In this document: piece after piece, positions 9,221 to 17,658 of the stretch
How the letters are laid out: every line of letters begins with the position of its first letter
Position numbering within the stretch: position 1 is the first letter of the stretch
DNA from: VRUG01 sp965372745
GTDB taxonomy: Bacteria; Planctomycetota; Phycisphaerae; Sedimentisphaerales; Anaerobacaceae
Length of the DNA stretch: 38,914 bases
Assembly: GCA_965372745.1 (NCBI GenBank)
Contig: CBDVDM010000015.1
Coordinates: forward strand, 1-38,914
Direction of reading: 5' to 3'
The notes under the pieces: generated by a model
Database searches by the model: none
The model's input: only the letters and a program-made list of their open reading frames with translations
Told to the model about the DNA's origin: nothing
Position numbers and translations under genes: made by a program

Positions 9221-9579
9221 ATATCAATCGAACTATTCTTTTCTATTTATACGGTTCAATCATAAAATCTTGGTGCAAATTCAATCTGCCTTTAGAGGAC
9301 TTTAATATCCTGCTATTGATAATACCAATGTTAATAATTAGGCTCTACCGCCAAACCTATCAGGCTGGTAGCCTACTAAAATTCAGGAACAAATGCAATA
9401 ATTTTAACCTTTTCCCAACTCAAATACTCATGCATGTTGTATCCCTTACCGGTTAGCACCAGCATCGCCTGCTGTTATTGCCTGCAACGATGTACTTCTG
9501 TTTGGATATACTTGCGGTCTTTTTCCAAAATCAAAGTTATAGCCAATTCCGTTGCTCATTGTTATAATCAGGCTGTTTT
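9221..9579. other. Intergenic region between divergent units, no gene seen
   Basis: This 359-base AT-rich gap lies between the DUF6057-like gene (- strand) and the tRNA (+ strand). Short frames on both strands look random. It should hold the promoters of both units. The only clear promoter-like element is a TATAAT at 9563-9568, ahead of the tRNA. Confidence 0.6.
9563..9568 (+). promoter_or_regulatory. -10 box (TATAAT) for tRNA-Ser
   Basis: A consensus TATAAT ends 11 bases before the first base of the tRNA, which places the transcription start about five bases upstream of the mature 5' end. No convincing -35 hexamer is seen at 16-18 bases upstream. Confidence 0.45.
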
Positions 9580-9667
9580 GGAGGGGTGTCCGAGTGGCTT
9601 AAGGAGCCGGTTTCGAAAACCGGTGTGCCCTTTTCGGGTACCGCGGGTTCGAATCCCGCCCTCTCCG
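9580..9667 (+). tRNA. serX: tRNA-Ser(CGA)
   Basis: Class II tRNA. The acceptor stem GGAGGGG (9580-9586) pairs with CCTCTCC (9660-9666) with one G-T wobble, and the discriminator base is G. The anticodon stem CCGGT/ACCGG encloses the loop TTCGAAA with anticodon CGA at 9614-9616, which reads UCG. A long variable arm follows, then the T arm GCGGG-TTCGAAT-CCCGC. CCA is not encoded. The gene symbol is only a generic label. A 17-base copy of the 3' end recurs downstream (see the repeat entry). Confidence 0.95.
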
Positions 9668-9782
9668 TTTTTCGGCGGGATGAGAACCTGCCTCACTGCG
9701 CAGCAGGGAGTACGCGGGAAGCGACAAAAGCGCAGCGTTGCCTCGAAGAGCCGAAGGCTCTGAGAGAATCCCGCCCTCTCCG
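9651..9782 (+). repeat. Duplicated tRNA 3' end flanking a structured ~100-base segment
   Basis: The last 17 bases of the tRNA gene (gaatcccgccctctccg, 9651-9667) recur exactly at 9766-9782. The segment between them begins with GGCGGGAT (9674-9681), which is complementary to ATCCCGCC (9768-9775) in the second copy and, except for its last base, to TCCCGCC (9654-9660) inside the tRNA. It also contains a hairpin AGAGCC-GAA-GGCTCT near 9748-9762 and a CCTGC/GCAGG pairing near 9687-9707. The layout resembles a tiny attL/attR pair or a small structured element inserted at the tRNA 3' end, just ahead of nadE. Confidence 0.7.
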
Positions 9783-9818
9783 GTCTAAAATAAAGCTTTC
9801 AGTGGGAGTATATCTAAG

Positions 9819-11486
9819 ATGCGTATCGCTCTGGGACAATTCGATGCACATGTCGGAGACCTGTCAGGCAATGTGGGAAAAATGCGCAGCATCTATGACC
9901 AGGCTGTAAAATCAAATGTCGACTTGCTAGTTTTTCCTGAACTTGCTGTCTGCGGTTATCCGCCGGAAGATCTGCTGATAAAAAGGCATTTTATCGAGGA
10001 CAATCAATCAGCCGTCGAAAAACTCGCAAAAACCTGCCCAGATACCACTATTATCGTCGGATTTCCAGGCCTTCTGAGTGGTGACATTTACAACTGTGCC
10101 GCTGTTCTGCAAAAAGGAAAAATTTCGAAAGTTTACAGAAAAGGACTTTTACCGAATCACGGTGTCTTCGACGAGCAAAGATACTTTAAAGCCGGCAGCG
10201 AACCTGTCATTATAAACATCAAAGGAATAAACATCGCCCTTACTATCTGCCGTGACATCTGGGACATTAATTGGTTAAAAAAAGTCCTTGCTGACATTCA
10301 ACCAATTCATATGGTAGTCAACATTTCCGCTTCACCTTTCCATGTCGGTAAAATCGAAAAAAGGCAAAAGGCAATTGCTGACTGCGCCCAGGCATTCAAT
10401 TGCGCTGTAAGCTATTGCAATCACATCGGAGGCCAGGACGAGCTTATCTTCGATGGAAGAAGCGTCATAGCAGATTACAACGGCAAACTCATCTGTATCG
10501 CTACCGCCTTTAAAGAGGAACTGCTGATTGCTGATTTAACTTTTTCTGACAAACAGACTCTCGATATAAAACAGATTAGCCCGGTTTCTCACCAGCCTGC
10601 TGACTCGATTGAAGAAATCTACCGTGCACTTGTACTTGGCACAAGCGACTATACAAAAAAGAACGGATTTAAAAAAGTACTTCTCGGCCTTAGCGGCGGT
10701 ATTGATTCGGCGCTTGTTGCCGCCATTGCTGCTGCTGCCTTAGGACCTGAAAATGTCATTGGAATCACCATGCCGACGCGTTTTAACGTCCCCGAAACAA
10801 TCGCCGATGCCGCTAAGATTGCAAAGAATCTCGGTATCGAATTTTACAATATCCCAATCGAAAAAACTGTCCGGCAGTTCCACGCTGTCCTGGAGACAAT
10901 TCCAGGCTGGAACGACAAAGGTGTTGCATATGAAAACCTCCAGGCAAGAATAAGAGGTACACTACTTATGTCATTTAGTAATCAGTTTGGTGCACTTGTT
11001 TTAACAAGCGGCAACAAAAGTGAAACTGCTGTCGGATATACTACTCTATACGGTGACACTGCCGGCGGATTCGCTGTAATAAAGGATATACCTAAAACGC
11101 TTGTCTATAAATTGGCTGAATATATTAACAAAATAAATAAAAAACCTGTTATCCCGCAAAGTGTTTTAACAAGACCGCCAAGTGCCGAGCTGAAAGCGGG
11201 ACAGAAAGATATCGATTCGCTTCCAAGTTATGACCTGCTCGACGAAATCCTTAAAGGTTATGTAGAGAAAGATAAATCCGCTAAACAGCTCATCGATTCA
11301 GGCCTGCCGGAAAAGCTTGTCGGCAGAGTTATCACCTTGGTCGACAGAAATGAATACAAAAGAAGGCAGTCTCCGCCGGGCATCAAAATCACACCAAAAG
11401 CATTTGGTAAAGACAGGCGGCTGCCTATTACTAACCGGTACTGCTCCTTTGATGACAAACCTGATGCCTCTGGAAATTGCAAATGA
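9819..11486 (+). CDS. nadE: Glutamine-dependent NAD+ synthetase
   Basis: Makes NAD from deamido-NAD using glutamine as the ammonia source (EC 6.3.5.1). The N-terminal nitrilase-type glutaminase domain (about 1-255) carries the Glu-Lys-Cys triad: E41 in FPELAVCGY, K108 in YRKGLLPN and C144 in TICRDIWD. The C-terminal synthetase domain has the PP-loop SGGIDS at 292-297 and the TSGNKSE plus GDTAGGFAVIKD segments. The 555-residue length is normal for the bacterial two-domain type. A GGGAG lies about ten bases upstream of the ATG. The stop overlaps the VanZ-like start by four bases (ATGA). It works in the same cofactor pathway as the NAD kinase gene at the left end. Confidence 0.97.
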   Translation: MRIALGQFDAHVGDLSGNVGKMRSIYDQAVKSNVDLLVFPELAVCGYPPEDLLIKRHFIEDNQSAVEKLAKTCPDTTIIVGFPGLLSGDIYNCAAVLQKGKISKVYRKGLLPNHGVFDEQRYFKAGSEPVIINIKGINIALTICRDIWDINWLKKVLADIQPIHMVVNISASPFHVGKIEKRQKAIADCAQAFNCAVSYCNHIGGQDELIFDGRSVIADYNGKLICIATAFKEELLIADLTFSDKQTLDIKQISPVSHQPADSIEEIYRALVLGTSDYTKKNGFKKVLLGLSGGIDSALVAAIAAAALGPENVIGITMPTRFNVPETIADAAKIAKNLGIEFYNIPIEKTVRQFHAVLETIPGWNDKGVAYENLQARIRGTLLMSFSNQFGALVLTSGNKSETAVGYTTLYGDTAGGFAVIKDIPKTLVYKLAEYINKINKKPVIPQSVLTRPPSAELKAGQKDIDSLPSYDLLDEILKGYVEKDKSAKQLIDSGLPEKLVGRVITLVDRNEYKRRQSPPGIKITPKAFGKDRRLPITNRYCSFDDKPDASGNCK

Positions 11487-12205
11487 CAACATCGCTTAGT
11501 AGAAAAAAAACAACAATAATTGCTTTAACTCTCTACTGGGTTGCACTATTTATCATTTCACACATTCCAATACCGCAGATTGTTTACCGTGCCCGTGTTT
11601 CAGATAAAACTATTCACTTTGTAGCCTATTTAATACTTACCTTTTTACTCTGGTTCGCTGCAGGACCTGGCCGGAAAATAAATTGGCGCAAAGCCGCCGT
11701 CTGGTGGGTTCTATTTGTCACATTTATATATGCAGCTTTAGATGAATGGATTCAGGGACTTGTAGGAAGAAGCTGTGATTTGCTGGATATTATAGCGGAT
11801 ATGGCGGGTGTGTTTGCTGGATTGATATTATTTTCATTTCTTAGCTTTTGGCCCGCTTTTCTTTGTGTAACTGCTGTTACTATATTCTGTATTACAAATG
11901 TTGCTCGCGCGAACATCTCCGAACTTATGCCGTTGATAAACCTCAGCTTTCATTTGCTTGCTTATGCCATATTTACTTTTGTTTGGCTGCAATACCTGAA
12001 ACTTTTCTCGTCACTAAAACAAAAACACATAAAGGCGTTAATAACTCAATTTGCTTTGCCTTTGGCACTTTTAGCTGTTGTCAAATCTTATTCTGTAATC
12101 TCCGGAAGGTTCTTTGCATTACTTGATATTATTCTTGCTGTTGCTGCAATTGTTATCGCAGTTGCTGTTAATTTTCTAATTGCCCGCTTTCGCCCACGTT
12201 TGTAG
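11483..12205 (+). CDS. VanZ-like membrane protein
   Basis: A 240-residue polytopic protein with about six to seven hydrophobic segments. The VanZ-type signature is visible: LDEWIQGLVGR, then DLLDIIADMAGVFAG. VanZ proteins are named from teicoplanin resistance, but most homologues have no defined role. The ATG at 11483 sits in an ATGA overlap with the nadE stop, so the two are coupled; an in-frame TTG two codons upstream is less likely. The last 38 bases overlap the 3' end of the convergent TIGR03790-like gene, with no terminator between them. Confidence 0.82.
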   Translation: MTTSLSRKKTTIIALTLYWVALFIISHIPIPQIVYRARVSDKTIHFVAYLILTFLLWFAAGPGRKINWRKAAVWWVLFVTFIYAALDEWIQGLVGRSCDLLDIIADMAGVFAGLILFSFLSFWPAFLCVTAVTIFCITNVARANISELMPLINLSFHLLAYAIFTFVWLQYLKLFSSLKQKHIKALITQFALPLALLAVVKSYSVISGRFFALLDIILAVAAIVIAVAVNFLIARFRPRL

Positions 12206-13460
12206 GTAAACACTTTTCACCGCTTTTAATTTTAAAGGGATTGTATAACGGGTCTCCTATCAGCACTAATTGCCATGAATTAAAAGGCTTACTCCGATAG
12301 TACGCCTCTACTAAACAGCAGCCGTTAAGCAGCTCTACAAAGAAATCTTTCGGTTTTGGGAAAGCATGAAGATAAGGCTCGGAAACTGCTCCGAGAGTTG
12401 CAGTTACACCGTCTCTGAGCATTGCAGGGCACCATTGATTACTGTTTGGGTCGCGTAAATCGACGGCTTCCCAACTGGCTATATGGTAGCCAATTGCGCC
12501 GTCTATGAAATCAAACGCATCGATATAATTTTTCAAGCTATACCAGCCGCAATAAAGAAAAGCTGAAGGGCATTGGTTGACATCAAAAAGTTTTTCAGTA
12601 TTTTCTTCAACTACCGGTATCAGGTGTTCTGTCCTGATGACGTCTGCCAATTGCTGCAGTGACTTATCGAATTCAGCAAATAAAGCCTTGTCTTTGTTTT
12701 TCAGTGAATGTCCAGAATCGATATAAGCTATTCCCCTTAGGCCTTTCTTTTCTGCTTTAATTGATTTATCAACCAAGCCTCGTGCAATTTTCACGCCCGG
12801 GCCATCAAGGCGGGAGACCATTAATGTATTGTAGTACATATAAGGCCAACGATTTCTTAACTCGTTCATTTGCCAGCGGTATAGTTCGTATTTATCAAAA
12901 AGAACCATCGACAATTCACTGTCAACTGATGCGTGGGTTTCCTTGCCGTTTATAAGAGCAACTGTTGACTTTAGCTTCGATAGTTTATATTCAATTTTTT
13001 TCTTTTCCTTATCTAAATTTCTGCTCCCGGGCTTTACCTGCTCTGGCAACTTGCTTAGCTCATCTTGCCCTTCTTCAATTAGTTTCTTCAGTTTTTCAAG
13101 TTTTTCCTTCTGTTTCTCCAATTGCCCCCTGCCCTCAGCTTTGAAAGGAACTCCGTATGTTGTCAGTAAGCATTTAATCTTTCCAAAAAGTTCAGGGCTG
13201 TTTAACTTCTTTCTGACAGGCCCGGCAATTTTCTCATTGTATTCACTTCTGCCGATTGTATCTTTAAGCTCTGAGCCTAATCGCAAAATCACGATGTTTT
13301 CTTCTGGTACTTTACGCCTTGAGCAATAATACTTTGCTAATTTCACGGAGTCCTTTATGTCGCCGTTAGCTATGACCAGAATTTCTTCCGGTTCAAGGGC
13401 AAGAGTGACATTGGCTAAAATGAAAACCGAAAATGTAATGACAGCTAATCGAGTCCGCAT
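12168..13460 (-). CDS. TIGR03790-family secreted protein with coiled-coil insert
   Basis: A 430-residue protein with an N-terminal signal peptide (about 1-22). It matches what I recall of the TIGR03790 family: ILVIANGDIKDSVKLAKYYC with RRKVP near the N-terminus, CLLTTYGVPF near 105-115, VSRLDGPG in the middle and LIGDPLYNPF near the C-terminus. The family has a patchy distribution, including Planctomycetota and Acidobacteria, and no known reaction. A Lys/Glu-rich stretch (about residues 118-175) right after the YGVPF motif should form a coiled coil and may be an insertion. The gene follows the small membrane protein gene by 26 bases on the same strand and may be the tail of the glycan operon. 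Confidence 0.78.
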   Translation of the reverse strand: MRTRLAVITFSVFILANVTLALEPEEILVIANGDIKDSVKLAKYYCSRRKVPEENIVILRLGSELKDTIGRSEYNEKIAGPVRKKLNSPELFGKIKCLLTTYGVPFKAEGRGQLEKQKEKLEKLKKLIEEGQDELSKLPEQVKPGSRNLDKEKKKIEYKLSKLKSTVALINGKETHASVDSELSMVLFDKYELYRWQMNELRNRWPYMYYNTLMVSRLDGPGVKIARGLVDKSIKAEKKGLRGIAYIDSGHSLKNKDKALFAEFDKSLQQLADVIRTEHLIPVVEENTEKLFDVNQCPSAFLYCGWYSLKNYIDAFDFIDGAIGYHIASWEAVDLRDPNSNQWCPAMLRDGVTATLGAVSEPYLHAFPKPKDFFVELLNGCCLVEAYYRSKPFNSWQLVLIGDPLYNPFKIKSGEKCLPTNVGESGQLEN

Positions 13461-13486
13461 TTGTTAAAAATCCTGATAACTAAAAA

Positions 13487-13987
13487 TTAAGCCCCATATA
13501 CGCTCTTGACCATAATAGTTATGTTTACGATGAGAATTATTACCCAGATTGTTAAAAGCACAATGGGTACTAATCTCAGCATCAATAGCGTTGGAGATTT
13601 TCTCAGGAAACTTGTCACCCCAGGGCTGGGTGAGACAATACATTTTCCACCGTGTCGAATTAGTGCTTTTTCAATATCGACAACTCGAAGTTTTCGGTTT
13701 TGCATATAGATTGTTCCTAACCAAAGAGCAGTTCCCAAAGCCAAGGATACTATGATACCAGTTAAGCTAACCATTCCCATAAAAAGCTGAGGAGTGCATA
13801 GCATAAATGTGTTATCGTCATCTATTTTGAAACCCAACCCCATAACCGCCCATAGGCCGCCATTAATATAAAATAAGTGGTTCAACTTTGTCCAGTTGAG
13901 ATTGTCCTCATGCACGTATAGCTCGACAGCAGTTTTGTACTGTTCTATAAGTATTTTTGTTTCCTCATGATTATCTTCTTTAATCAT
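13487..13987 (-). CDS. Small integral membrane protein, function unknown
   Basis: A 166-residue protein with a soluble N-terminus (about 1-35, containing EQYKTAVELYVHEDN), hydrophobic segments near 38-54, 68-95 and 133-160, and a short basic loop between the last two. It loosely resembles the RipA-type octameric membrane proteins, but I would not rely on this. AGGAGA lies ten bases upstream of the ATG, a strong ribosome binding site. It sits between the TIGR03790-like gene and the initiating transferase, 106 bases from the latter. Confidence 0.65.
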   Translation of the reverse strand: MIKEDNHEETKILIEQYKTAVELYVHEDNLNWTKLNHLFYINGGLWAVMGLGFKIDDDNTFMLCTPQLFMGMVSLTGIIVSLALGTALWLGTIYMQNRKLRVVDIEKALIRHGGKCIVSPSPGVTSFLRKSPTLLMLRLVPIVLLTIWVIILIVNITIMVKSVYGA

Positions 13988-14093
13988 ATTCGTTAGGTCT
14001 CCTGCAAATTTATATAGACTTCACATCCAAATGCCTCATAGAAAATCCATGGGCTGACATAGTATGAAACGCCTTTTTAAAACGACCCATTTT

Positions 14094-14699
14094 TTACTTT
14101 TCATTTTCCCCTCGAGTATACTCATTTTCGGAATACTTTTTCTCATATATATTTTTGCGGATAAACATTTGGCAAACAGTTTCAATTATTATCTTAAAGT
14201 CAAGCCATAAACTCATCTTTTCCACATATTGAACATCAAACTCAAGTTTTTCTTCCCGCGTCAGACCTCCGCGACCAGATACCTGTGCAAGTCCTGTAAT
14301 TCCGGGCTTTACTTCTAAGCGTTTTTTCTGGCGTTCGTTCCACTCGGCTATTTGCGAGATATATAACGGCCTTGGGCCTACAAGGCTCATATCCGCCTTT
14401 AGTACATTAAATAATTGAGGTAGTTCATCGAGTGAATACTCTCTCAGAAACTTGCCGACCTTTGTAAGCCTGGTGTCATCCGAAGATTTTGGACTTGCTC
14501 CAAACGGCTCAGCATCAGTTTTCATTGTGCGGAACTTATAAAAGACAAATGGCTTACTACCTTTCCCCGCCCGCTGTTGCTTAAAAATTGCTGGCCCTTT
14601 ACTGGATAACTTTATAACTATAGATAGAATAGCAAAAACCGGTAAGAGCAAAACCACCACCGGAAATGTAAACAATATATCAAAAATTCTTTTAATTAT
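14094..14699 (-). CDS. Initiating phosphoglycosyl transferase (PglC/WcaJ C-terminal type)
   Basis: Monotopic sugar-phosphate transferase of the bacterial sugar transferase family. It moves a sugar phosphate from a UDP-sugar to undecaprenyl phosphate and so starts repeat-unit synthesis. Visible marks are a membrane segment at the N-terminus, SKGPAIFKQQRAG, YKFRTM, the catalytic Asp-Glu pair in SLDELPQLFNV, and SLVGPRPL. The family normally begins K-R-x-F-D. Here KRIFD is encoded at 14679-14693, upstream of the first usual start (TTG at 14673-14675), and the only codons before it are ATA (14699), ATT and ACG after an in-frame stop. I therefore extend to the ATA. Size fits the short PglC-like form. 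The N-terminus overlaps the end of the GNAT gene. Confidence 0.85.
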   Translation of the reverse strand: MIKRIFDILFTFPVVVLLLPVFAILSIVIKLSSKGPAIFKQQRAGKGSKPFVFYKFRTMKTDAEPFGASPKSSDDTRLTKVGKFLREYSLDELPQLFNVLKADMSLVGPRPLYISQIAEWNERQKKRLEVKPGITGLAQVSGRGGLTREEKLEFDVQYVEKMSLWLDFKIIIETVCQMFIRKNIYEKKYSENEYTRGENEK

Positions 14700-15306
14700 C
14701 GTTTAGCCTCTCTTTATATTTTTTAGTTTCAGCTACATAAATGTTACTTAGGATGCCGTGATTGTCAATCTGACCTGCAAGTTCAAATCCGCATTTTAAG
14801 TATAATTTATTGGCGGGTTCATTTTCAGCGTCAACAAGTACTTTGACTTTATCTATCACTCTTTTTTCGCACTCCTGTAAACCTGCTCGCACTAATTGCG
14901 TAGCCACTCTTTTTCCTTGTCCCTGCTGAGTAACAACTATGGAAAGCAATTCAGCGGAAGGAAGATTCATTTTTTTTATTCTACCGGGATAAAACAATGT
15001 TTCGAGTACTTTTTTAATCCGCTCCAACGAAAACATTTTGCCAGCTAAAAGAAATGCGAAATGTAACCATCTTTTAAGTACAATTGATTTATAAAGCTTG
15101 CTAAGATTTGTAGTAAACGCAACAAAGCCAAGAACTTTATTGTTCTCAATAGCGACAAAACCAAAACTATTTTCATCTTCTGCTATAGCTTCATAGAGAG
15201 TGGTTACAAAACTAATGCCAAGTGAACTTATAAAACCTGTCGATATGCCCTGAATATGCAGATTAGCTGTTTGTGATGAATGTGATTTTGATAAAGGTTT
15301 AATCAT
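14692..15306 (-). CDS. GNAT-family N-acetyltransferase
   Basis: A 204-residue protein with the GCN5-type fold: FGFVAIENNKVLGFVAF, then LLSIVVTQQGQGKRVATQLV (the acetyl-CoA pyrophosphate loop QGQGKR), then LVDAENEPANKLYLKCGF near the C-terminus. Lying between a GT4 gene and the initiating transferase gene, it may acetylate an amino sugar of the repeat unit, as PglD-type enzymes do by a different fold; the substrate is inferred from context only. Its ATG directly abuts the stop of the GT4 gene (no spacer), and its own 3' end overlaps the following transferase frame. Confidence 0.82.
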   Translation of the reverse strand: MIKPLSKSHSSQTANLHIQGISTGFISSLGISFVTTLYEAIAEDENSFGFVAIENNKVLGFVAFTTNLSKLYKSIVLKRWLHFAFLLAGKMFSLERIKKVLETLFYPGRIKKMNLPSAELLSIVVTQQGQGKRVATQLVRAGLQECEKRVIDKVKVLVDAENEPANKLYLKCGFELAGQIDNHGILSNIYVAETKKYKERLNDN

Positions 15307-16524
15307 TTAGTTTGTTTTAACAACACTTGTGATACAACACAGAACCTTTTCCGCCAGAATATCTCTATTGAATTGGCTTTTTGCCAATTGGCGAGCATTT
15401 TCGCCCATTCGTTTTATTGTATTTTTATTATTTGACAAAAAATTAACCTTTTCTACAAATTCATCTAAAACATATAGTGTGCAGCCAAAACCAGCATTTG
15501 CGTTTTCAAGAACATCTCTTTGCCAGCCGGAATAATTTAAAAGCACAGGCTTGCCAGCTGCCAAAGAATCAAAAAACTTATTTGCTGAATTATGTTCTAA
15601 AATATTATAGTCTGCGAATATAACCGTGGAAACATTGCAGGCGGCAACATATTGAGGTAATAGATTTTTAGAAATAGAGCCTAAAAATTCAATATTATTT
15701 AAATTCAGACTGTTTTTTCTTTTAACTAATCTATCTTTTTCTGAACCATCGCCGATAATAACAAAGTGTATATCTTCCTGCTCTTTAAGCATTGAAGCTG
15801 TATCTATTAGAAAATCTAAACCATTAGCTTTCCCCATAGCTCCAAAGTGCAATAGAATAAATTTATTTTCCCATCCATATTTTTTTCTTATTAAATTACC
15901 GTCAACCTTTGAATGAAATCTATCGGTATCAGAACAGTTTGGAACAATTTCTACTTTTTTATTTATGTTCTTTAATGATTCTTTTACCCCATCTGCCATT
16001 CCTGGCGAAAGTGCGACAATTGCGGCACTTTGTTTATATATAGTTTTTTCTAACCACAGCAGAATTTTTATTAAAATCTTATTTCTAATAATACCCATAC
16101 CTATAGGAACTGCGGGCCATTGGTCACGAACCTCGAAAACAAAAGGTATGCGCTTTAACCATTTTAATGCTATAGCAGGGATACCAACTGTTAAAGGCGT
16201 ACTTGTTGCATATATTACATCTACATTTTTCACCTTCAATCCCGCATAGATACTGAAAAGAATAAAACATAAAAAAGATGCTATTCTATGAATGAAGGAA
16301 TGTTTGTTGCTATACTTAATTCCTGCAATGATTACATCTATCCCTTCTATAGTCTGTTTCTGTATTACGCCTTTGCCGATTTCCAGCCCGCTTATATCAC
16401 AATTAGCTGTTATTAAAGTAACCTTATAACCAGCTTTTACCCAACGTCGTGCAAACTCATACGAACGAGTTCCTGTGCTCCCCTTTGGTGTAGCAAAATA
16501 TTGGTGAATGTATAGAATATGCAT
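15307..16524 (-). CDS. GT4 glycosyltransferase, WbuB-like
   Basis: A 405-residue GT-B glycosyltransferase. The N-terminus MHILYIHQYFATPKGSTGTR and the EVRDQWPAVP segment are typical of the WbuB-like group, which transfers (amino)deoxy sugars to lipid-linked intermediates. The C-terminal nucleotide-sugar domain has HFGAMGKANGLDFLID and the acidic/Gly region NSANKFFDSLAAGKPVLLNYSG. It sits just before GNAT and PglC-like genes, a common trio for the first steps of O-unit assembly. No membrane anchor is needed; it should work at the inner face. Base composition looks more AT-rich than the housekeeping genes at the right end. Confidence 0.88.
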   Translation of the reverse strand: MHILYIHQYFATPKGSTGTRSYEFARRWVKAGYKVTLITANCDISGLEIGKGVIQKQTIEGIDVIIAGIKYSNKHSFIHRIASFLCFILFSIYAGLKVKNVDVIYATSTPLTVGIPAIALKWLKRIPFVFEVRDQWPAVPIGMGIIRNKILIKILLWLEKTIYKQSAAIVALSPGMADGVKESLKNINKKVEIVPNCSDTDRFHSKVDGNLIRKKYGWENKFILLHFGAMGKANGLDFLIDTASMLKEQEDIHFVIIGDGSEKDRLVKRKNSLNLNNIEFLGSISKNLLPQYVAACNVSTVIFADYNILEHNSANKFFDSLAAGKPVLLNYSGWQRDVLENANAGFGCTLYVLDEFVEKVNFLSNNKNTIKRMGENARQLAKSQFNRDILAEKVLCCITSVVKTN

Positions 16525-16550
16525 AGACGTTCCTTTTTCTGGTGATAAAC

Positions 16551-17648
16551 TTAATTATTTTCTTCTTTGCGTGTTTTGTGAATCAGCTCTTCATAAATTT
16601 TCTCTAAGAGTTTCATATTTGTTTGAGTATCTGCAAATTCTACCACTTTCTTGCGGTTGCGTTGAGCCACATCTGTAGTTATTTGTCGGTTAGTGTGAAA
16701 TTTGAGTATGCAGTTCGCAAGTGACCCAGCATCACCGACTTTATGTAAAAAACCATTAACACCATCTTCAATCCAATCTGAATTAACAGATATATTTGAA
16801 GCGATTGGAAATAATCCTGTCGACATCGCTTCAAGCAGTGCTACGCTAATACCGTCCCATAAAGGAGTTGACAGGAAAACATCATTCTTGTGTAGAATAT
16901 CAACAATTTCATCTTCCTTAACACCTCCAAGAAAACTTATACAGCCAACTAATCCTTCTTGTACCACGTGTTCCTTAATGTTTTCCAAGAGGGATCCAGA
17001 GGCAGCGAAAGTCATGTGAAATTTAATACCTTTTGATCGTAAAATGGCTAAAGCTTTTATTGTTGTAAAATGATCATAGACTGTTTCTAACCGTCGCGTA
17101 CTAACTAGTTTCAGTTCTCTATCTTGTGTGAATTTGGGTCTATTCATAAATGAATACTTGTTTGTGTCAACCCCTAAAGTCAAAACCATAATCTTTTTAG
17201 TAGGAATTCCTAAACTTATAACCTGTCTTTTTTGTGCTTCATTGCATGTATTAATGCAATCCACATAATTGAATATGACTTTTAGCAATGGCTTCCAAAT
17301 TCTTGATTTTATACCAGTTGCCAAATCGCTACCGTGCACTGTCGTAATGACAGGATGGAAACCACATATTAAAGCCGCTAATCCTCCGCTGGTTACATAA
17401 TGTGTGTGGAGTATATCAGGCTTTAGTTTTCTTATCAAATGGCGTGCTCTTAAAAAACTTATCGGGTATTTCCACTTGCCCTTGGTTCGTGAATAGGTCT
17501 TCCCAAATCCTAAATTGTAAGTTGGGACACCATAATCTGGAGATGGTGAGAGAGAAATAAAACGTACATCATGTCCAGAAGCCTTAAAATAATGGATATA
17601 TGGAACAATATGAGTAAAACCACCATGGCAAATATAACAAATACGCAT
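16551..17648 (-). CDS. GT4 glycosyltransferase
   Basis: A 365-residue GT-B enzyme starting MRICYICHGGFTHIVPYIHY. The acceptor domain has DILHTHYVTSGG and TTVHGSDLA; the donor domain has LKLVSTRRLETVYDHFTTIKA and the GT4 signature GISVALLEAMSTGLFPIAS. Retaining transferases of this family add one sugar to a lipid-linked chain. Donor and acceptor cannot be told from sequence. It follows the C5-epimerase gene by 10 bases and precedes the WbuB-like gene by 26, so all are in one operon. Confidence 0.88.
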   Translation of the reverse strand: MRICYICHGGFTHIVPYIHYFKASGHDVRFISLSPSPDYGVPTYNLGFGKTYSRTKGKWKYPISFLRARHLIRKLKPDILHTHYVTSGGLAALICGFHPVITTVHGSDLATGIKSRIWKPLLKVIFNYVDCINTCNEAQKRQVISLGIPTKKIMVLTLGVDTNKYSFMNRPKFTQDRELKLVSTRRLETVYDHFTTIKALAILRSKGIKFHMTFAASGSLLENIKEHVVQEGLVGCISFLGGVKEDEIVDILHKNDVFLSTPLWDGISVALLEAMSTGLFPIASNISVNSDWIEDGVNGFLHKVGDAGSLANCILKFHTNRQITTDVAQRNRKKVVEFADTQTNMKLLEKIYEELIHKTRKEENN

Positions 17649-17658
17649 TTTTAAGGTC

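Noticed and set aside
9434..9909. Two overlapping + strand open frames across the tRNA-Ser gene
   Set aside because: They translate the tRNA and its duplicated 3' end (for example GCPSGLRSRFRKP). Such frames over tRNA-Ser genes are a well-known artefact.
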